Below are positions 24,864-33,299 of a DNA stretch of 64,000 bases, one piece after another (position 1 is the first letter of the stretch; every line of letters begins with the position of its first letter). The stretch is from JASLDZ01 sp964235945 (lineage in GTDB: Bacteria > Pseudomonadota > Alphaproteobacteria > Caulobacterales > Caulobacteraceae), in NCBI GenBank assembly GCA_964235945.1, contig CAXSDV010000005.1, forward strand, positions 31,948 to 95,947. The letters are read 5' to 3'. Made by a program: the position numbers and the translations under genes. Below the pieces are notes generated by a model. The model was given only the letters and a program-made list of their open reading frames with translations. It made no database searches and was not told the DNA's origin.

Positions 24864-25739
24864 CTAGCCGACCGCGCCGAAGCTTGCGGCCAGGATGGAG
24901 GAAAGCCCCTCCACGTCCGCCTGGTCGAAGGCGTCGGACTCGGCGGAGTCGACGTCCAGCACGGCGATCAGCGCGCCCGCGGGATCGAACACCGGCAGCA
25001 CGACCTCGCTGCGCGTGCGGGCGTCGCAGGCGATGTGGCCGGGGAAGGCGTGGACGTCCGGGACGACCACGGGCGCGCGCGCCTGGGCCGCCGCGCCGCA
25101 AACTCCGCGCCCGAAGGCGATGCGCAGGCAGCCGAGCGCGCCCTGGTAGGGGCCGACCACCAATTCGTCCGGCTTGACCGGGTCCACCACGTAGAAGCCC
25201 GTCCACGAGAAGCGCGGCGCGAAGGCGGCGTGGAGCATGGCGGCGAGCGTGGCCATGCGCGCGGTGCGGTCGGGCTCTCCCGCCAGCACGGCGGCGACCT
25301 CCATCTCCACCTCGCGGTAGCGTTCGGCGCGGTCGACGGCCAGGACGGTGGGATCGAAGGTTTCGGGCATGGGGGCGGGCTCGGCGGGAGTGAAAGGAAG
25401 GTCGACGGGCGGGAGCAGGCGCTGGAGCACGACGGCGGCGTCATCCGCGGCCGAGACCACCAGCAGGCGGCGTCCGGCCAGCCCCTCGGGCGCCGCCAGC
25501 ACTTGGCGCCGCTTGGGACACAGGCCGAGACAACCCGCCTCCACCACGCGGACCTTGCCGCGGCCGGCCAGCTTGGCCACCGACTTCAGGGCCTTGCGCG
25601 CGCCCCGGCGGCCGCCGAAGCCGTCGCCGCCCAGCTTGCGCTCGCACTTGCCGCAAACCAGCACGAGATGGCGGAACGGGGCTTTGGCGACGCGACCGGC
25701 GGCCGGCGGAGGGGGAGGATCGGCCATGCGCTCCTCCAA
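24864..25739 (-). CDS. Fusion: putative (2Fe-2S)-type metal-binding domain plus free-methionine-(R)-sulfoxide reductase
   Basis: 291 residues in one uninterrupted frame. Residues about 20-110 hold four cysteines in a C-x2-C ... C-x3-C layout (CGKC at 29-32, GCLGLC at 70-74), like thioredoxin-fold (2Fe-2S) ferredoxin or DUF1636-type proteins. From Met124 there is a GAF-fold fRMsr with its three conserved cysteines: GCLRI (204), GRGVCG (214) and HIACD (238), plus FSWTGFYVV and VLDVDS. fRMsr reduces free methionine-R-sulfoxide. The two are normally separate proteins. The start could be Met5. The stop is close to the gap, but the fRMsr domain is complete. Confidence 0.82.
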   Translation of the reverse strand: MEERMADPPPPPAAGRVAKAPFRHLVLVCGKCERKLGGDGFGGRRGARKALKSVAKLAGRGKVRVVEAGCLGLCPKRRQVLAAPEGLAGRRLLVVSAADDAAVVLQRLLPPVDLPFTPAEPAPMPETFDPTVLAVDRAERYREVEMEVAAVLAGEPDRTARMATLAAMLHAAFAPRFSWTGFYVVDPVKPDELVVGPYQGALGCLRIAFGRGVCGAAAQARAPVVVPDVHAFPGHIACDARTRSEVVLPVFDPAGALIAVLDVDSAESDAFDQADVEGLSSILAASFGAVG

Positions 25740-25799
25740 CGGCGGCGGCGAAGACCGTCTCTAACGCACGGAAGGCGGTGGCGCACCGGCCGGGCGCAG

Positions 25800-26171
25800 C
25801 TACTTGCGCGTCCAGGTCCCGGCGGTGGAGCGGACGTACTGGCCGGCCGGGGTGCGCGCCTGCAGCTGGCGCGCGGTGGCTTCGCCCGCGGCCGCGGGCG
25901 TCACGCCCGTCTTGGCGGCCGCGTCGCGGTAGGCGGCGGCGCGGCCCGCATTGATCTCCGCCACCGCCGCGCGCAAGGCGCCGCCCTCGCCGGAGACGAG
26001 GCCCAGATAACCGTCCGCCTGCTCGCCCACCTCCCCTTGGCCCTTGCCGGCGTCGACCGCAGCCTTGGCGGCGGCGGTCTGGGCGTGGGCGGGAGCGGCG
26101 GCGCCCGAAAGCGCGGCCAGCGCCGATAACAGCGTGGCGGCGGTGCGGAGGGGGGCGGTGCGGAACGTCAT
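25800..26171 (-). CDS. ydbL: YdbL-like periplasmic protein (DUF1318)
   Basis: 123 residues with a signal peptide (TLLSALAALSGAAAPAHA). The mature part shows the DUF1318 pattern: GEVGEQADGYLGLVSGEGG, VAEINAGRAAAYRDAAAKTG and a C-terminal aromatic (GTWTRK). YdbL is part of the YdbH-YnbE-YdbL set that helps move phospholipids between inner and outer membranes in E. coli. Here it is the last gene of the same minus-strand operon. Confidence 0.85.
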   Translation of the reverse strand: MTFRTAPLRTAATLLSALAALSGAAAPAHAQTAAAKAAVDAGKGQGEVGEQADGYLGLVSGEGGALRAAVAEINAGRAAAYRDAAAKTGVTPAAAGEATARQLQARTPAGQYVRSTAGTWTRK

Positions 26172-26184
26172 GGAGGTTTCCCGC

Positions 26185-26403
26185 TCAGAACAGGTTGGGG
26201 TTCTGCTGGATCAGGCTCTGCACTTCCTTGTCGAGGCGCAGGCGCACGTCGGCGTCCAGCTTGGCGTAGATCTGGATGGGGGCGACCTCCACCCGCACGG
26301 TGGGCGTGCAGGCGGCGGCCCACAGCCCCATGGACAGGCCGGCCGCGAGCGCTCCCGCCGCCCGCCTCGTCGCGCCGTCCCGCATGTCCGCTTCCCCCGT
26401 CAT
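26185..26403 (-). CDS. ynbE: YnbE-like lipoprotein
   Basis: 72 residues. A hydrophobic leader ends in WAAACTPTVRVEVAPIQIYA, with the lipobox cysteine in AAC, then the family-specific KLDADVRLRLDKEVQSLIQQ and NPNLF. In E. coli YnbE is an outer-membrane lipoprotein that extends the YdbH beta-bridge by strand addition. It sits between the ydbH and ydbL homologues. Confidence 0.88.
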   Translation of the reverse strand: MTGEADMRDGATRRAAGALAAGLSMGLWAAACTPTVRVEVAPIQIYAKLDADVRLRLDKEVQSLIQQNPNLF

Positions 26404-26422
26404 CAGCGCCGAACCTGCGGCG

Positions 26423-29400
26423 TCAGGGCTGAACCGGGGCTGAACCGACCCCTGGAGCCCGAAGCGCCGCAGCCCCGCCCGCCCCCGCCACGTCGCGACC
26501 GAGCCGGCCGTAGGCGGCCAACAGGTCGTCGAAGTTGAGCGAGGTGTCCAGCGTCAAGTCCACCGGGGTGCCCTTGGGCAGGGGAATGGGCTTGTCGAAG
26601 GCGCGACCCCGCAGAAGGTCGACCAGCGCGAAGCGTGGCGGCGGCGGCGCTTTGGGCGGGTCGTGGCGCCCCTTCGCGTGGAACACCACGCCCAGGCGCC
26701 CGCCGGGGCGGCTGTCCACCACCGCGTCCAGCCGGTCGAAGGCCAGATCCTCCAGGGCCTGGTAGGCGAAGTCCTGCACCGCGCCCGTGGCGGGAGGCTT
26801 GGCGACGGCGGGGGAGCCCGGTGCGGAGGGCGGGCCGGTGGTGGCCGAGGCTCCTTCCAGCGCCGCGCGACGCACGGACAAGCGCCCGGGCCCGTCCGCC
26901 GCCACGCGCCCGTTCGCGATCCTCAACCCTTGCGGGCCGAAGCTGAAGGGCACGGCGCCCGTGAGCCGCGCCTGGGCGGTCACCGCCTGGGACAGGTTGA
27001 AGCCGGACAGCACCCGGCCGAGGTCCACCCGCTCCAGGTGCAGCACGGAGCTCAGGCGCGCGCCCGGGGTCAGCGGCACGACCAACGCGTCCAGGCGCAC
27101 GACGCCGTCGGCCAGCACCGCCCGGGCGCCCGTGACCTCCAGCCGGCCGGGGGCGAACGCCAGGTCGGCGGCGAGGGCGGTGAGCGGAACGGGCAGGTCC
27201 AGCCGGTCCGCCTCCAGGTGCTGAGGACCGGCCGCGAGCGGGAGGAGCGAAGGCAGGTCGAGCACGCCCCTCAGCCCGTGGACCATCCCTACGGGCGAGC
27301 GCAGGTCGAGGCCGGAGCTGGCCACCCTGGCGCTCGCAACCGGCGGCTCCGCCCGCGCCCACCGCGCGGCGGCCTCCACGGCGACCGTTCCACGCACGTC
27401 GGACGCGAACGGCCGGGCCGCCGGCGCGAGGTCGGCGGGTTGCAGACCGCCCGGGGCGAAGGCGAGGGCCGGCAGGCTCCACCGCGCCTCGCCCACTCCC
27501 GACGACGGATCCTGGTGCAGGACCGCGCGCCCCAGGCCCACGCCGCCGCGCAGGAGGGCGAGGTCGAGCGCGGCCTGGACGCCCGACCGGTCCAACCGCG
27601 CCTCGCCCCGGGCGGTGATCGGCCGCAGACGGGGGACGGGGGCGAGGTCGAACGCCCCGGCATGGTCCAGCGCCACCCTCCCCGCCGCCGGCCGGCCCGC
27701 GCCCCCGGCGAAGTCGAGACGCGCGGACGCGTCCGCCAGCCGGACCTGGGCGGAGGGCAGGACCAGACCCGCCTGCGCCACGGCGGCGCGGACGCGCCAT
27801 CCGTTCGATGCGTCCAGTTCCAGCAGGGGCGCCTCGACGGGGCGCAGGCGCACGGCGGCCCCGCGCAGGAGCAGGGCGCCGTCCGCACCGTTCAGGGAGG
27901 CCAGGGTCAGCGTCGCGGGAACGGCGAGGCGCGCCGTCGTGCGGCCGCCGGCGCGCGACAGGGCGCCCCGAACGGCGAGGTCCAGCCCCCGCGCCCGGCC
28001 GAGGTCGCCGGCCAGCGCCAGGGCGCCCGCCGCCTCCAGTCGGTCGCCGCGCAGGGCCAGCCGGCCTACGTCCAACTTCAAGCGCGGCAGGCCGGGTCCG
28101 GACGCGACGAGGGCGAAGGCGCCCTCCCCCGCGCCCGCAGCGCCGGCCGCGGCGCGCCACAGCGGCCCGTTTGCGGCCGCCAGCTCGACGGTCGCCGCGC
28201 CCGCGCCCAAGCGCGCCTGGACGGGCCGCGGCAGGTCCAGGCGCAGACCACCGCGCGCGTCCAGCCGCGCCCGCGCGGCGGGAAGCGTCAGGGCGACGCG
28301 GCCCAGGGCGGCGGCCGCCCGCGCCTGGGCGTCGGGCAGAACGGGCGCGAGGGCGGCGGCCCCCACGGCGGCGCGCCGGGCGGCGGCCGCCGAAAGGCCG
28401 CCCTCCCCCCGCGCCGACAGGGCGAGGTCGAAGCGCGCCCTCCCCGCCTCCCATCCGATCGGACCCGCCGCGACGCCGTGCAGCGGCCCGAAGCGCACCT
28501 GCGGGGAGCCGCCGCCAGCCGCGTCCGCCTGAACGCGTATCGGGCCGGACGCCGACACCGCCCCGGCCCGCCGTCCGACGGACGCTTGGCCCGAGGCGAG
28601 GTGGAGGGCCGGCCCGCTCCACCGCACGCCGCCCGCCCAAGCCGACGCCGCGCCCACGAACAGGTCGAGACGACCGTCATAGGCCGGGGCGCCGCCGTCC
28701 CAGCGGCCGTCGATCTCCAGGCGGCCGGCCGGGCGCACGGCTTGGCCGGCGGGCGCGCGCAGGGCGGCGGCGGCCAGGTCGAGCCGGCCCGCCACCGCGC
28801 CTCGCAGCGGTCCGGAGCGTGGGTAGGGCGCCGTCACGTCCAGGCGGAAATGCGGGGCGGCGACGTCCAGGCGGGAGGCGGGCGAGACCAGGCGCACGGC
28901 CGCGAGGTCCGCGCGGACCCGCATCCGGTCCGCGCCCACGGCGACCGCGGAGGCGCTCCCGCCCAGGGCCCGCGCGGACGGGCCGCCCTGGGCGCCCAGG
29001 TCCACGGGCGGTAGGCGCAGGTCGGCGCGCGCCAGCCGGCCGCGCACGAAGCGCGCGTTCCCTCCCACCCCGAGCCTTCCCCAGGGCATGACGAGGTCCA
29101 GCCGGCCGTCCACGACGTCCAGGTCGGGCGCGGGGCCGCCGCCTGGCGGGGCGGCGGCGGCCTCGTCCACCAAGCGCTGGAGCGAACCGAAGCTGAGCCG
29201 TCGCCCGTCCCAGCGTGCGCGCAGGCGGGGGCGCACGAGGCGCAGGGTGCGCAAGCGGGGCGGCGCGCCCCAGGGCCGGCCGGAGACGAACATCGGCTCG
29301 AACCCCGCCTCGAAATGATCCACCTGCAGGTCGGGCGCGGCGGCGGGGCCGAGGGAGAAGCTTCCCGCGGCGCCGCCCGCGTCCAGGCGGTCCAGCCGCA

Positions 29401-29575
29401 CCCGGGCGGGCACGCCCTCGCGGCGCAGGTAATCCTGCGCCAAACGCACGCCCACCGCGTTGCGCTGCGCCCACAGCACGCCCAGCCCCAGGGCGCCCGC
29501 GCCCAGCACGCCCAACGCAAGCCCGCCGGCGACGGCCGGCGCGCGCAGGCGGCGGGCGGGGGCGGGCGGGCTCAC
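26423..29575 (-). CDS. ydbH: YdbH-like intermembrane bridge (AsmA-like) protein
   Basis: 1050 residues, one N-terminal membrane anchor (VAGGLALGVLGAGALGLGVL) and a very long beta-rich periplasmic domain of Ala/Gly/Leu/Arg-rich strands, as in AsmA-like phospholipid bridges (TamB, YhdP, YdbH). The conserved C-terminus FAYQALEDLAFDRLDAVVDS, GRLGVVFHAKGRHDPPK and LDTSLNFDDLL is typical of the YdbH/DUF2125-type end. It spans the periplasm to let phospholipids reach the outer membrane. Followed at about 20 bp by ynbE, then ydbL. The reverse strand and other frames are also open because of GC bias, but only this frame has homology. Confidence 0.9.
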   Translation of the reverse strand: MSPPAPARRLRAPAVAGGLALGVLGAGALGLGVLWAQRNAVGVRLAQDYLRREGVPARVRLDRLDAGGAAGSFSLGPAAAPDLQVDHFEAGFEPMFVSGRPWGAPPRLRTLRLVRPRLRARWDGRRLSFGSLQRLVDEAAAAPPGGGPAPDLDVVDGRLDLVMPWGRLGVGGNARFVRGRLARADLRLPPVDLGAQGGPSARALGGSASAVAVGADRMRVRADLAAVRLVSPASRLDVAAPHFRLDVTAPYPRSGPLRGAVAGRLDLAAAALRAPAGQAVRPAGRLEIDGRWDGGAPAYDGRLDLFVGAASAWAGGVRWSGPALHLASGQASVGRRAGAVSASGPIRVQADAAGGGSPQVRFGPLHGVAAGPIGWEAGRARFDLALSARGEGGLSAAAARRAAVGAAALAPVLPDAQARAAAALGRVALTLPAARARLDARGGLRLDLPRPVQARLGAGAATVELAAANGPLWRAAAGAAGAGEGAFALVASGPGLPRLKLDVGRLALRGDRLEAAGALALAGDLGRARGLDLAVRGALSRAGGRTTARLAVPATLTLASLNGADGALLLRGAAVRLRPVEAPLLELDASNGWRVRAAVAQAGLVLPSAQVRLADASARLDFAGGAGRPAAGRVALDHAGAFDLAPVPRLRPITARGEARLDRSGVQAALDLALLRGGVGLGRAVLHQDPSSGVGEARWSLPALAFAPGGLQPADLAPAARPFASDVRGTVAVEAAARWARAEPPVASARVASSGLDLRSPVGMVHGLRGVLDLPSLLPLAAGPQHLEADRLDLPVPLTALAADLAFAPGRLEVTGARAVLADGVVRLDALVVPLTPGARLSSVLHLERVDLGRVLSGFNLSQAVTAQARLTGAVPFSFGPQGLRIANGRVAADGPGRLSVRRAALEGASATTGPPSAPGSPAVAKPPATGAVQDFAYQALEDLAFDRLDAVVDSRPGGRLGVVFHAKGRHDPPKAPPPPRFALVDLLRGRAFDKPIPLPKGTPVDLTLDTSLNFDDLLAAYGRLGRDVAGAGGAAALRAPGVGSAPVQP

Positions 29576-29618
29576 GCCGGGGCGGGCGGGGCCGCCGCCG
29601 CGCGGGCGCCCGCGCGGA

Positions 29619-30962
29619 TCAGCCCAGCACCTCGCCCACCGTCTCGGTCGGCAGGCGGCGGTCGACCAGGCCGTAACGCGAGACCAGGCCGTAGGCGGCG
29701 ATGACCAGGTAGCAGAGCACCGGCACGGCGAAGGCGATGCTCAGCCCCGCGGAGTCGGCGATCTTGCCGACCAGGAACGGCACCACGGCCCCGCCGAAGA
29801 TGGCCAGGCAGAGCAGGCCCGAGCCGGCCGGCGCGTTCTCGCCCAGGTCCTCGATGGCCAGGGTGAAGATGGTCGGGAACATGATGGAGTTGAACAAGCC
29901 CACCGCCAGTATGGCGACGGCCGCCGTGGATCCGTGCGCCAGGCAGGAAACGGACACCAACGCGCCCGCGCCCAACGCCGCGTAGGCCAGCACCGTGCCC
30001 GCCTTGACGCGCCGCAGCACCGCCGAGCCCACGAAGCGGCCGATCATGGCCCCGCCCCAGTAGACCGCGACCAGCGAGCCTGCGACCTCCAGCGACGTCT
30101 TGTGCCGGGCCGCGGCGTAGCTTTCCAGCCCTCCTCCGATCACGCCGGGCTGGAGCAGGTAGTTGGTCAGGAAGCTGCCGATGGCCACCTCCGCCCCCAC
30201 GTAGACGAAGATGCACACCACGCCGAACAGCAGGCGCGGGCTTTTCAGCGCGCGGGCGTAGCCTCCGCCGCTCTCCTGCACCGTGCGGGGCGAGAGCTTG
30301 TAGAACAGTACGCAGGCCCCCGCGAGCAGCAGCACGGCCACGGCGATGCCGACGAAGGGCCCCTGCACCGCGTGCGCCTCCTGGTGGCGGTAGAGCGCCA
30401 TCACGGCGGGCGGGGTGGTCTTCGGGTCGGGGGAGGCTTGGCTGTGGGCGAGGATCAGCGCGGAGCCGAACAGCGGGCCGACGGTGGTGGCCAGCGAATT
30501 GAACGCCTGGCCGAGCGTCAGCCGGCTGTGGGACTGGCGCGGGTCGCCGATCATGGCGGTGAGCGGGTTCACCGCCACCTGAACGATGGTGACGCCGCTC
30601 GCCAGCACGAAGGTCGCGGCCAGGAAACCGGCGTAGACGCCCGACTCGGCGGCGGGGGTGAACAGCAGGCACCCCGCCGCGGTGACCACCAGGCCGACGG
30701 TGATGCTCTGGAGATAGCCGAGCTTGTTCAGCATCCAGGCGGCGGGGGCGGACATGACGAAGTAGGCGCCGAAGAACACGAACGGGGCCAGGGCCGCGTC
30801 CTGAAAGCTGAGCGAGAACATCGCCTTGAGCTTGGGCGTCAGCGTATCGATCAACACCGTGCAGAACCCGAAGGCGAAGAACAGCGCCATGGTGACGGGA
30901 AACAACTTCTCGGACGCGCGGCCGACCGCGCGCCCCGTGGTCGCGCCCGACGGCGCCGCCAT
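29619..30962 (-). CDS. Sugar MFS permease, FucP/GluP (glucose/galactose or fucose:H+ symporter) family
   Basis: 447 residues with twelve transmembrane helices. FucP-family signatures include FFAFGFCTVLIDTLTPKLK, FVFFGAYFVMSAPAAWMLNK, TFVLASGVTIVQVAVNPLTA and QAFNSLATTVGPLFGSALIL. It imports a hexose with protons (or Na+). A GTG 13 codons upstream extends the frame, but ATG 30962 gives a family-like N-terminus. It lies 138 bp downstream of an AGE-family epimerase on the same strand, which suggests uptake and isomerisation of the same sugar, perhaps mannose or a hexosamine. Confidence 0.9.
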   Translation of the reverse strand: MAAPSGATTGRAVGRASEKLFPVTMALFFAFGFCTVLIDTLTPKLKAMFSLSFQDAALAPFVFFGAYFVMSAPAAWMLNKLGYLQSITVGLVVTAAGCLLFTPAAESGVYAGFLAATFVLASGVTIVQVAVNPLTAMIGDPRQSHSRLTLGQAFNSLATTVGPLFGSALILAHSQASPDPKTTPPAVMALYRHQEAHAVQGPFVGIAVAVLLLAGACVLFYKLSPRTVQESGGGYARALKSPRLLFGVVCIFVYVGAEVAIGSFLTNYLLQPGVIGGGLESYAAARHKTSLEVAGSLVAVYWGGAMIGRFVGSAVLRRVKAGTVLAYAALGAGALVSVSCLAHGSTAAVAILAVGLFNSIMFPTIFTLAIEDLGENAPAGSGLLCLAIFGGAVVPFLVGKIADSAGLSIAFAVPVLCYLVIAAYGLVSRYGLVDRRLPTETVGEVLG

Positions 30963-31100
30963 GCCCTGAGCCAAATCACACACTCCCTGAAGCCGCCCCA
31001 CCCTTCCGGCGGGTGCGATGTTGTCCGGCGCGTCGCCGCGGTCGACGACAGGCCGTCGACGCCCTTACGTCAACCGCACCGCTCGGGAAACGGCTTATCG

Positions 31101-32219
31101 TCACGGTTGCGCCGCGGACGGGGCCTCCAGGGTGAAGAGCTGATCGAAGGCCACCAGCAGGTGGTACAGCGTGCTGGCCGGCACCACCGGGGCGGTGGAG
31201 CGCCCCTGCGCGTCGAACTGGTCGATCCACAGCCCGGGCGTGTCCGTCGAGAGATAGCCGTCCAGCAGGCGCTCGGCCGCGGCGCGGGTCTCCTCGGCGT
31301 GACCGGTGGCGAGGTGGGCCTTCAGGAGTTCCGCCTGGGGCCAGGTGCGGCGGGTGGCGCGGCGCTGGGCGCCCGACTTGTCGCACTCGTCCACGGCGAA
31401 GCCCGCCGGGTCCAGGCCGTGCTCCAGGCCGAATCGGTACAGCTGCTGCGCGCGGGCCCGCAGATCACGCCCGCCCTGGGCGTGGTGGCGGTGCAGCAGC
31501 CAGGTCCACTCGAAGTGGTGTCCCGGCTCGACGCTCAGACCCTCCGGCGGGGGGAGCGGGTTCAGCTCCTCGTCGAAATACTCGCCCAGGCAGCCCGCCT
31601 CCTTGTCGAAGAAGCGATCCTCGAACAGGCCCACGAGCGCCTCCGCGCGCTGCAGGAAGGCCGTTTCGCCCGTGGCGTCGTGCCAGGCGAGCATGGCCTC
31701 CAAGAGGTGCATGTGGGGGTTGGTGCGCCGCGGCAGGGCGGGGGGCAGGCTCTCGCGGTAGCCGCCGAAAGGGTCGGCCATCTGCGCGTCCATGAAGGCG
31801 AGCGTCTTGTCGGCGTGCTCGCGGGCGCGGGGGTCGCCGGTGGTGCGGTGCACGCCGGCCAGGGCGAACAGGCAGAAGGCGTGATCGTAGGCGTCGCGCG
31901 TGGCGTCGATCACGCCGCCCTCCGGGTTCAGGCGGGCGACCCAGCCCGGCCGGCCGTCCGGGGCCCAGCAGTACTTCAGGAAGGCGTCGAAGCCGCGCTC
32001 CAGCCCGGGAGCGGGATGCCAGCCCTTCTCGCGCGCATGGGCCAGGCACCAGACCTGGCGCGCCTGAACGCGCACCCGGCGGAAGCCGCCGGGGTCGGGA
32101 ACGCCGGCGTAGTCGGTCTGCTCGTAGAACAGGCCCTGCGCGTCCTGGCCGTGGTCGCTCCAGAAGGGCAGGGCCGCGCCCGTCACCCAGGCCCGCACCC
32201 GCTCGATCACGTCCGCCAT
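31101..32219 (-). CDS. AGE family epimerase/isomerase (mannose isomerase or 2-epimerase)
   Basis: 372 residues of an (alpha/alpha)6 barrel. Family motifs: GLFYEQTDYAGVPDPGGFRR, RVRVQARQVWCLAHA, DAYDHAFCLFALAG, RTNPHMHLLEAMLAW and GHHFEWTWLLHRH, the last carrying catalytic histidines. Members interconvert mannose/fructose, N-acylglucosamine/N-acylmannosamine or cellobiose; which one applies cannot be told. The start is the ATG at 32219, as upstream sequence is low-complexity. The FucP-type permease downstream points to a free hexose. Confidence 0.88.
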   Translation of the reverse strand: MADVIERVRAWVTGAALPFWSDHGQDAQGLFYEQTDYAGVPDPGGFRRVRVQARQVWCLAHAREKGWHPAPGLERGFDAFLKYCWAPDGRPGWVARLNPEGGVIDATRDAYDHAFCLFALAGVHRTTGDPRAREHADKTLAFMDAQMADPFGGYRESLPPALPRRTNPHMHLLEAMLAWHDATGETAFLQRAEALVGLFEDRFFDKEAGCLGEYFDEELNPLPPPEGLSVEPGHHFEWTWLLHRHHAQGGRDLRARAQQLYRFGLEHGLDPAGFAVDECDKSGAQRRATRRTWPQAELLKAHLATGHAEETRAAAERLLDGYLSTDTPGLWIDQFDAQGRSTAPVVPASTLYHLLVAFDQLFTLEAPSAAQP

Positions 32220-32275
32220 GGCGTCCCGCCTTCCACAAGCCTCGTCGATGCGACCGCTTAGCGCAGGCGGACGCG

Positions 32276-32650
32276 TCAGGCGAGGTCGAGGGCGCAGCGC
32301 TCGCCGATGGTGGGCCGGCCCACCGTCACCCGCGACAGGGTCGGGAACTCGCCGCGCAGCCGGGCGGCGAAGTGGAGGCACAGGCGCTCGAGGGTGGGGC
32401 TCTCCAGCCCGGCGTGCTCGTTGAGGAGGCCATGGTCCAGCTCGGCGGCGGCCGCCTTCAGCGCGGCGTCCAGCGCGCCGAGGTCGGCCACCCAGCCCAT
32501 GGGCTCCACCAGCGGGCCGCGCACGGTGGCCTCCACCTCGAAGGAGTGGCCGTGCAGCCGCCGGTACTCGCCACGGGGTCCGAGCGACAGGTAGTGCGCC
32601 GCGTCGAAGTGGGCGCGCTTGGTGATCTCGAACTGGGCGGGGGCGGTCAT
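32276..32650 (-). CDS. queD: 6-carboxytetrahydropterin synthase QueD
   Basis: 124 residues. Zinc ligands appear in AHFDAAHYLSL and RLHGHSFEVE; LDHGLLNEHAG and SPTLERLCLHFA are family stretches. QueD turns dihydroneopterin triphosphate into 6-carboxytetrahydropterin, the second step to queuosine. Last gene of the queC-queE-queD run; 13 bp after queE. Confidence 0.94.
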   Translation of the reverse strand: MTAPAQFEITKRAHFDAAHYLSLGPRGEYRRLHGHSFEVEATVRGPLVEPMGWVADLGALDAALKAAAAELDHGLLNEHAGLESPTLERLCLHFAARLRGEFPTLSRVTVGRPTIGERCALDLA

Positions 32651-32663
32651 GGGCGGGAAGGCT

Positions 32664-33299
32664 TCAGGCGATGCCGAGGTACTTGTGCGTTTGCACGCTC
32701 AAGCGCCAGTTCGGATGCTCCAGGCACCAGGCGATGGCGGCGCGGGTGTTGGCGGCCTGGTCCGGCCCGTCCATGGGCTGCAGCAGCAGCCGCTCGAAGC
32801 GCAGGTGCTCGAAGGCGGCCGGCGGCGCGTCCGCCTGGGGGTAGACGAGCTTCAGCTCCTGGCCTTGCGTCTGAGCCAGCGCGGCCGAGCCCTTGGGGCT
32901 GACGCAGATCCAGTCGAGCCCATCGGGGGCCGGCAGGGTGCCGTTGGTCTCCACCGCCACCTCGAAGCCGCGGGCGTGCAGGGCGTCGATCAGCGGCGGG
33001 TCGAGCTGGAGCAGAGGCTCGCCGCCCGTGCAGACCACCAGGCGGGGCGCGCCGGCGGGCCCGCGCCATTGCGCGTCGACGGCGGCGGCCAGGGCTTGCG
33101 CGTCGGCGAAGCGGCCGCCGCCCGGGCCGTCCAGCCCCACGAAGTCGGTGTCGCAGAAGGTGCAGGCGGCGCCCGCGCGGTCCACCTCACGGCCGCTCCA
33201 CAGATTGCAGCCGGCGAAGCGCAGGAACACCGCCGCCCGCCCCGCCTGGCCGCCCTCGCCCTGCAGGGTGAGGAACAGCTCCTTGACGGCGTAGCTCAC
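32664..33299 (-). CDS. queE: 7-carboxy-7-deazaguanine synthase QueE
   Basis: 211 residues of a radical-SAM enzyme. The cluster cysteines are spaced C-x14-C-x2-C (FAGCNLW...ACTFCDTDF), the variant known from some QueE enzymes rather than C-x3-C-x2-C. VCTGGEPLLQLD and VETNGTLPAP are further family motifs. It makes CDG from 6-carboxytetrahydropterin. The GTG start overlaps the queC stop (GTGA), so the two are translationally coupled. Confidence 0.94.
   Translation of the reverse strand: MSYAVKELFLTLQGEGGQAGRAAVFLRFAGCNLWSGREVDRAGAACTFCDTDFVGLDGPGGGRFADAQALAAAVDAQWRGPAGAPRLVVCTGGEPLLQLDPPLIDALHARGFEVAVETNGTLPAPDGLDWICVSPKGSAALAQTQGQELKLVYPQADAPPAAFEHLRFERLLLQPMDGPDQAANTRAAIAWCLEHPNWRLSVQTHKYLGIA

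Noticed and set aside
22324..25206. A 960-codon minus-strand open frame spanning tadA, rluB's reverse strand and the first gap
   Set aside because: Only its last 161 codons (tadA) have protein-like sequence; the rest is the antisense of rluB and rsmD and crosses N. It is an effect of high GC.
26403..28640. A 745-codon frame and several other long frames over ydbH
   Set aside because: They are Arg/Pro/Gly low-complexity shadows; only the YdbH frame has a membrane anchor and the family C-terminus.
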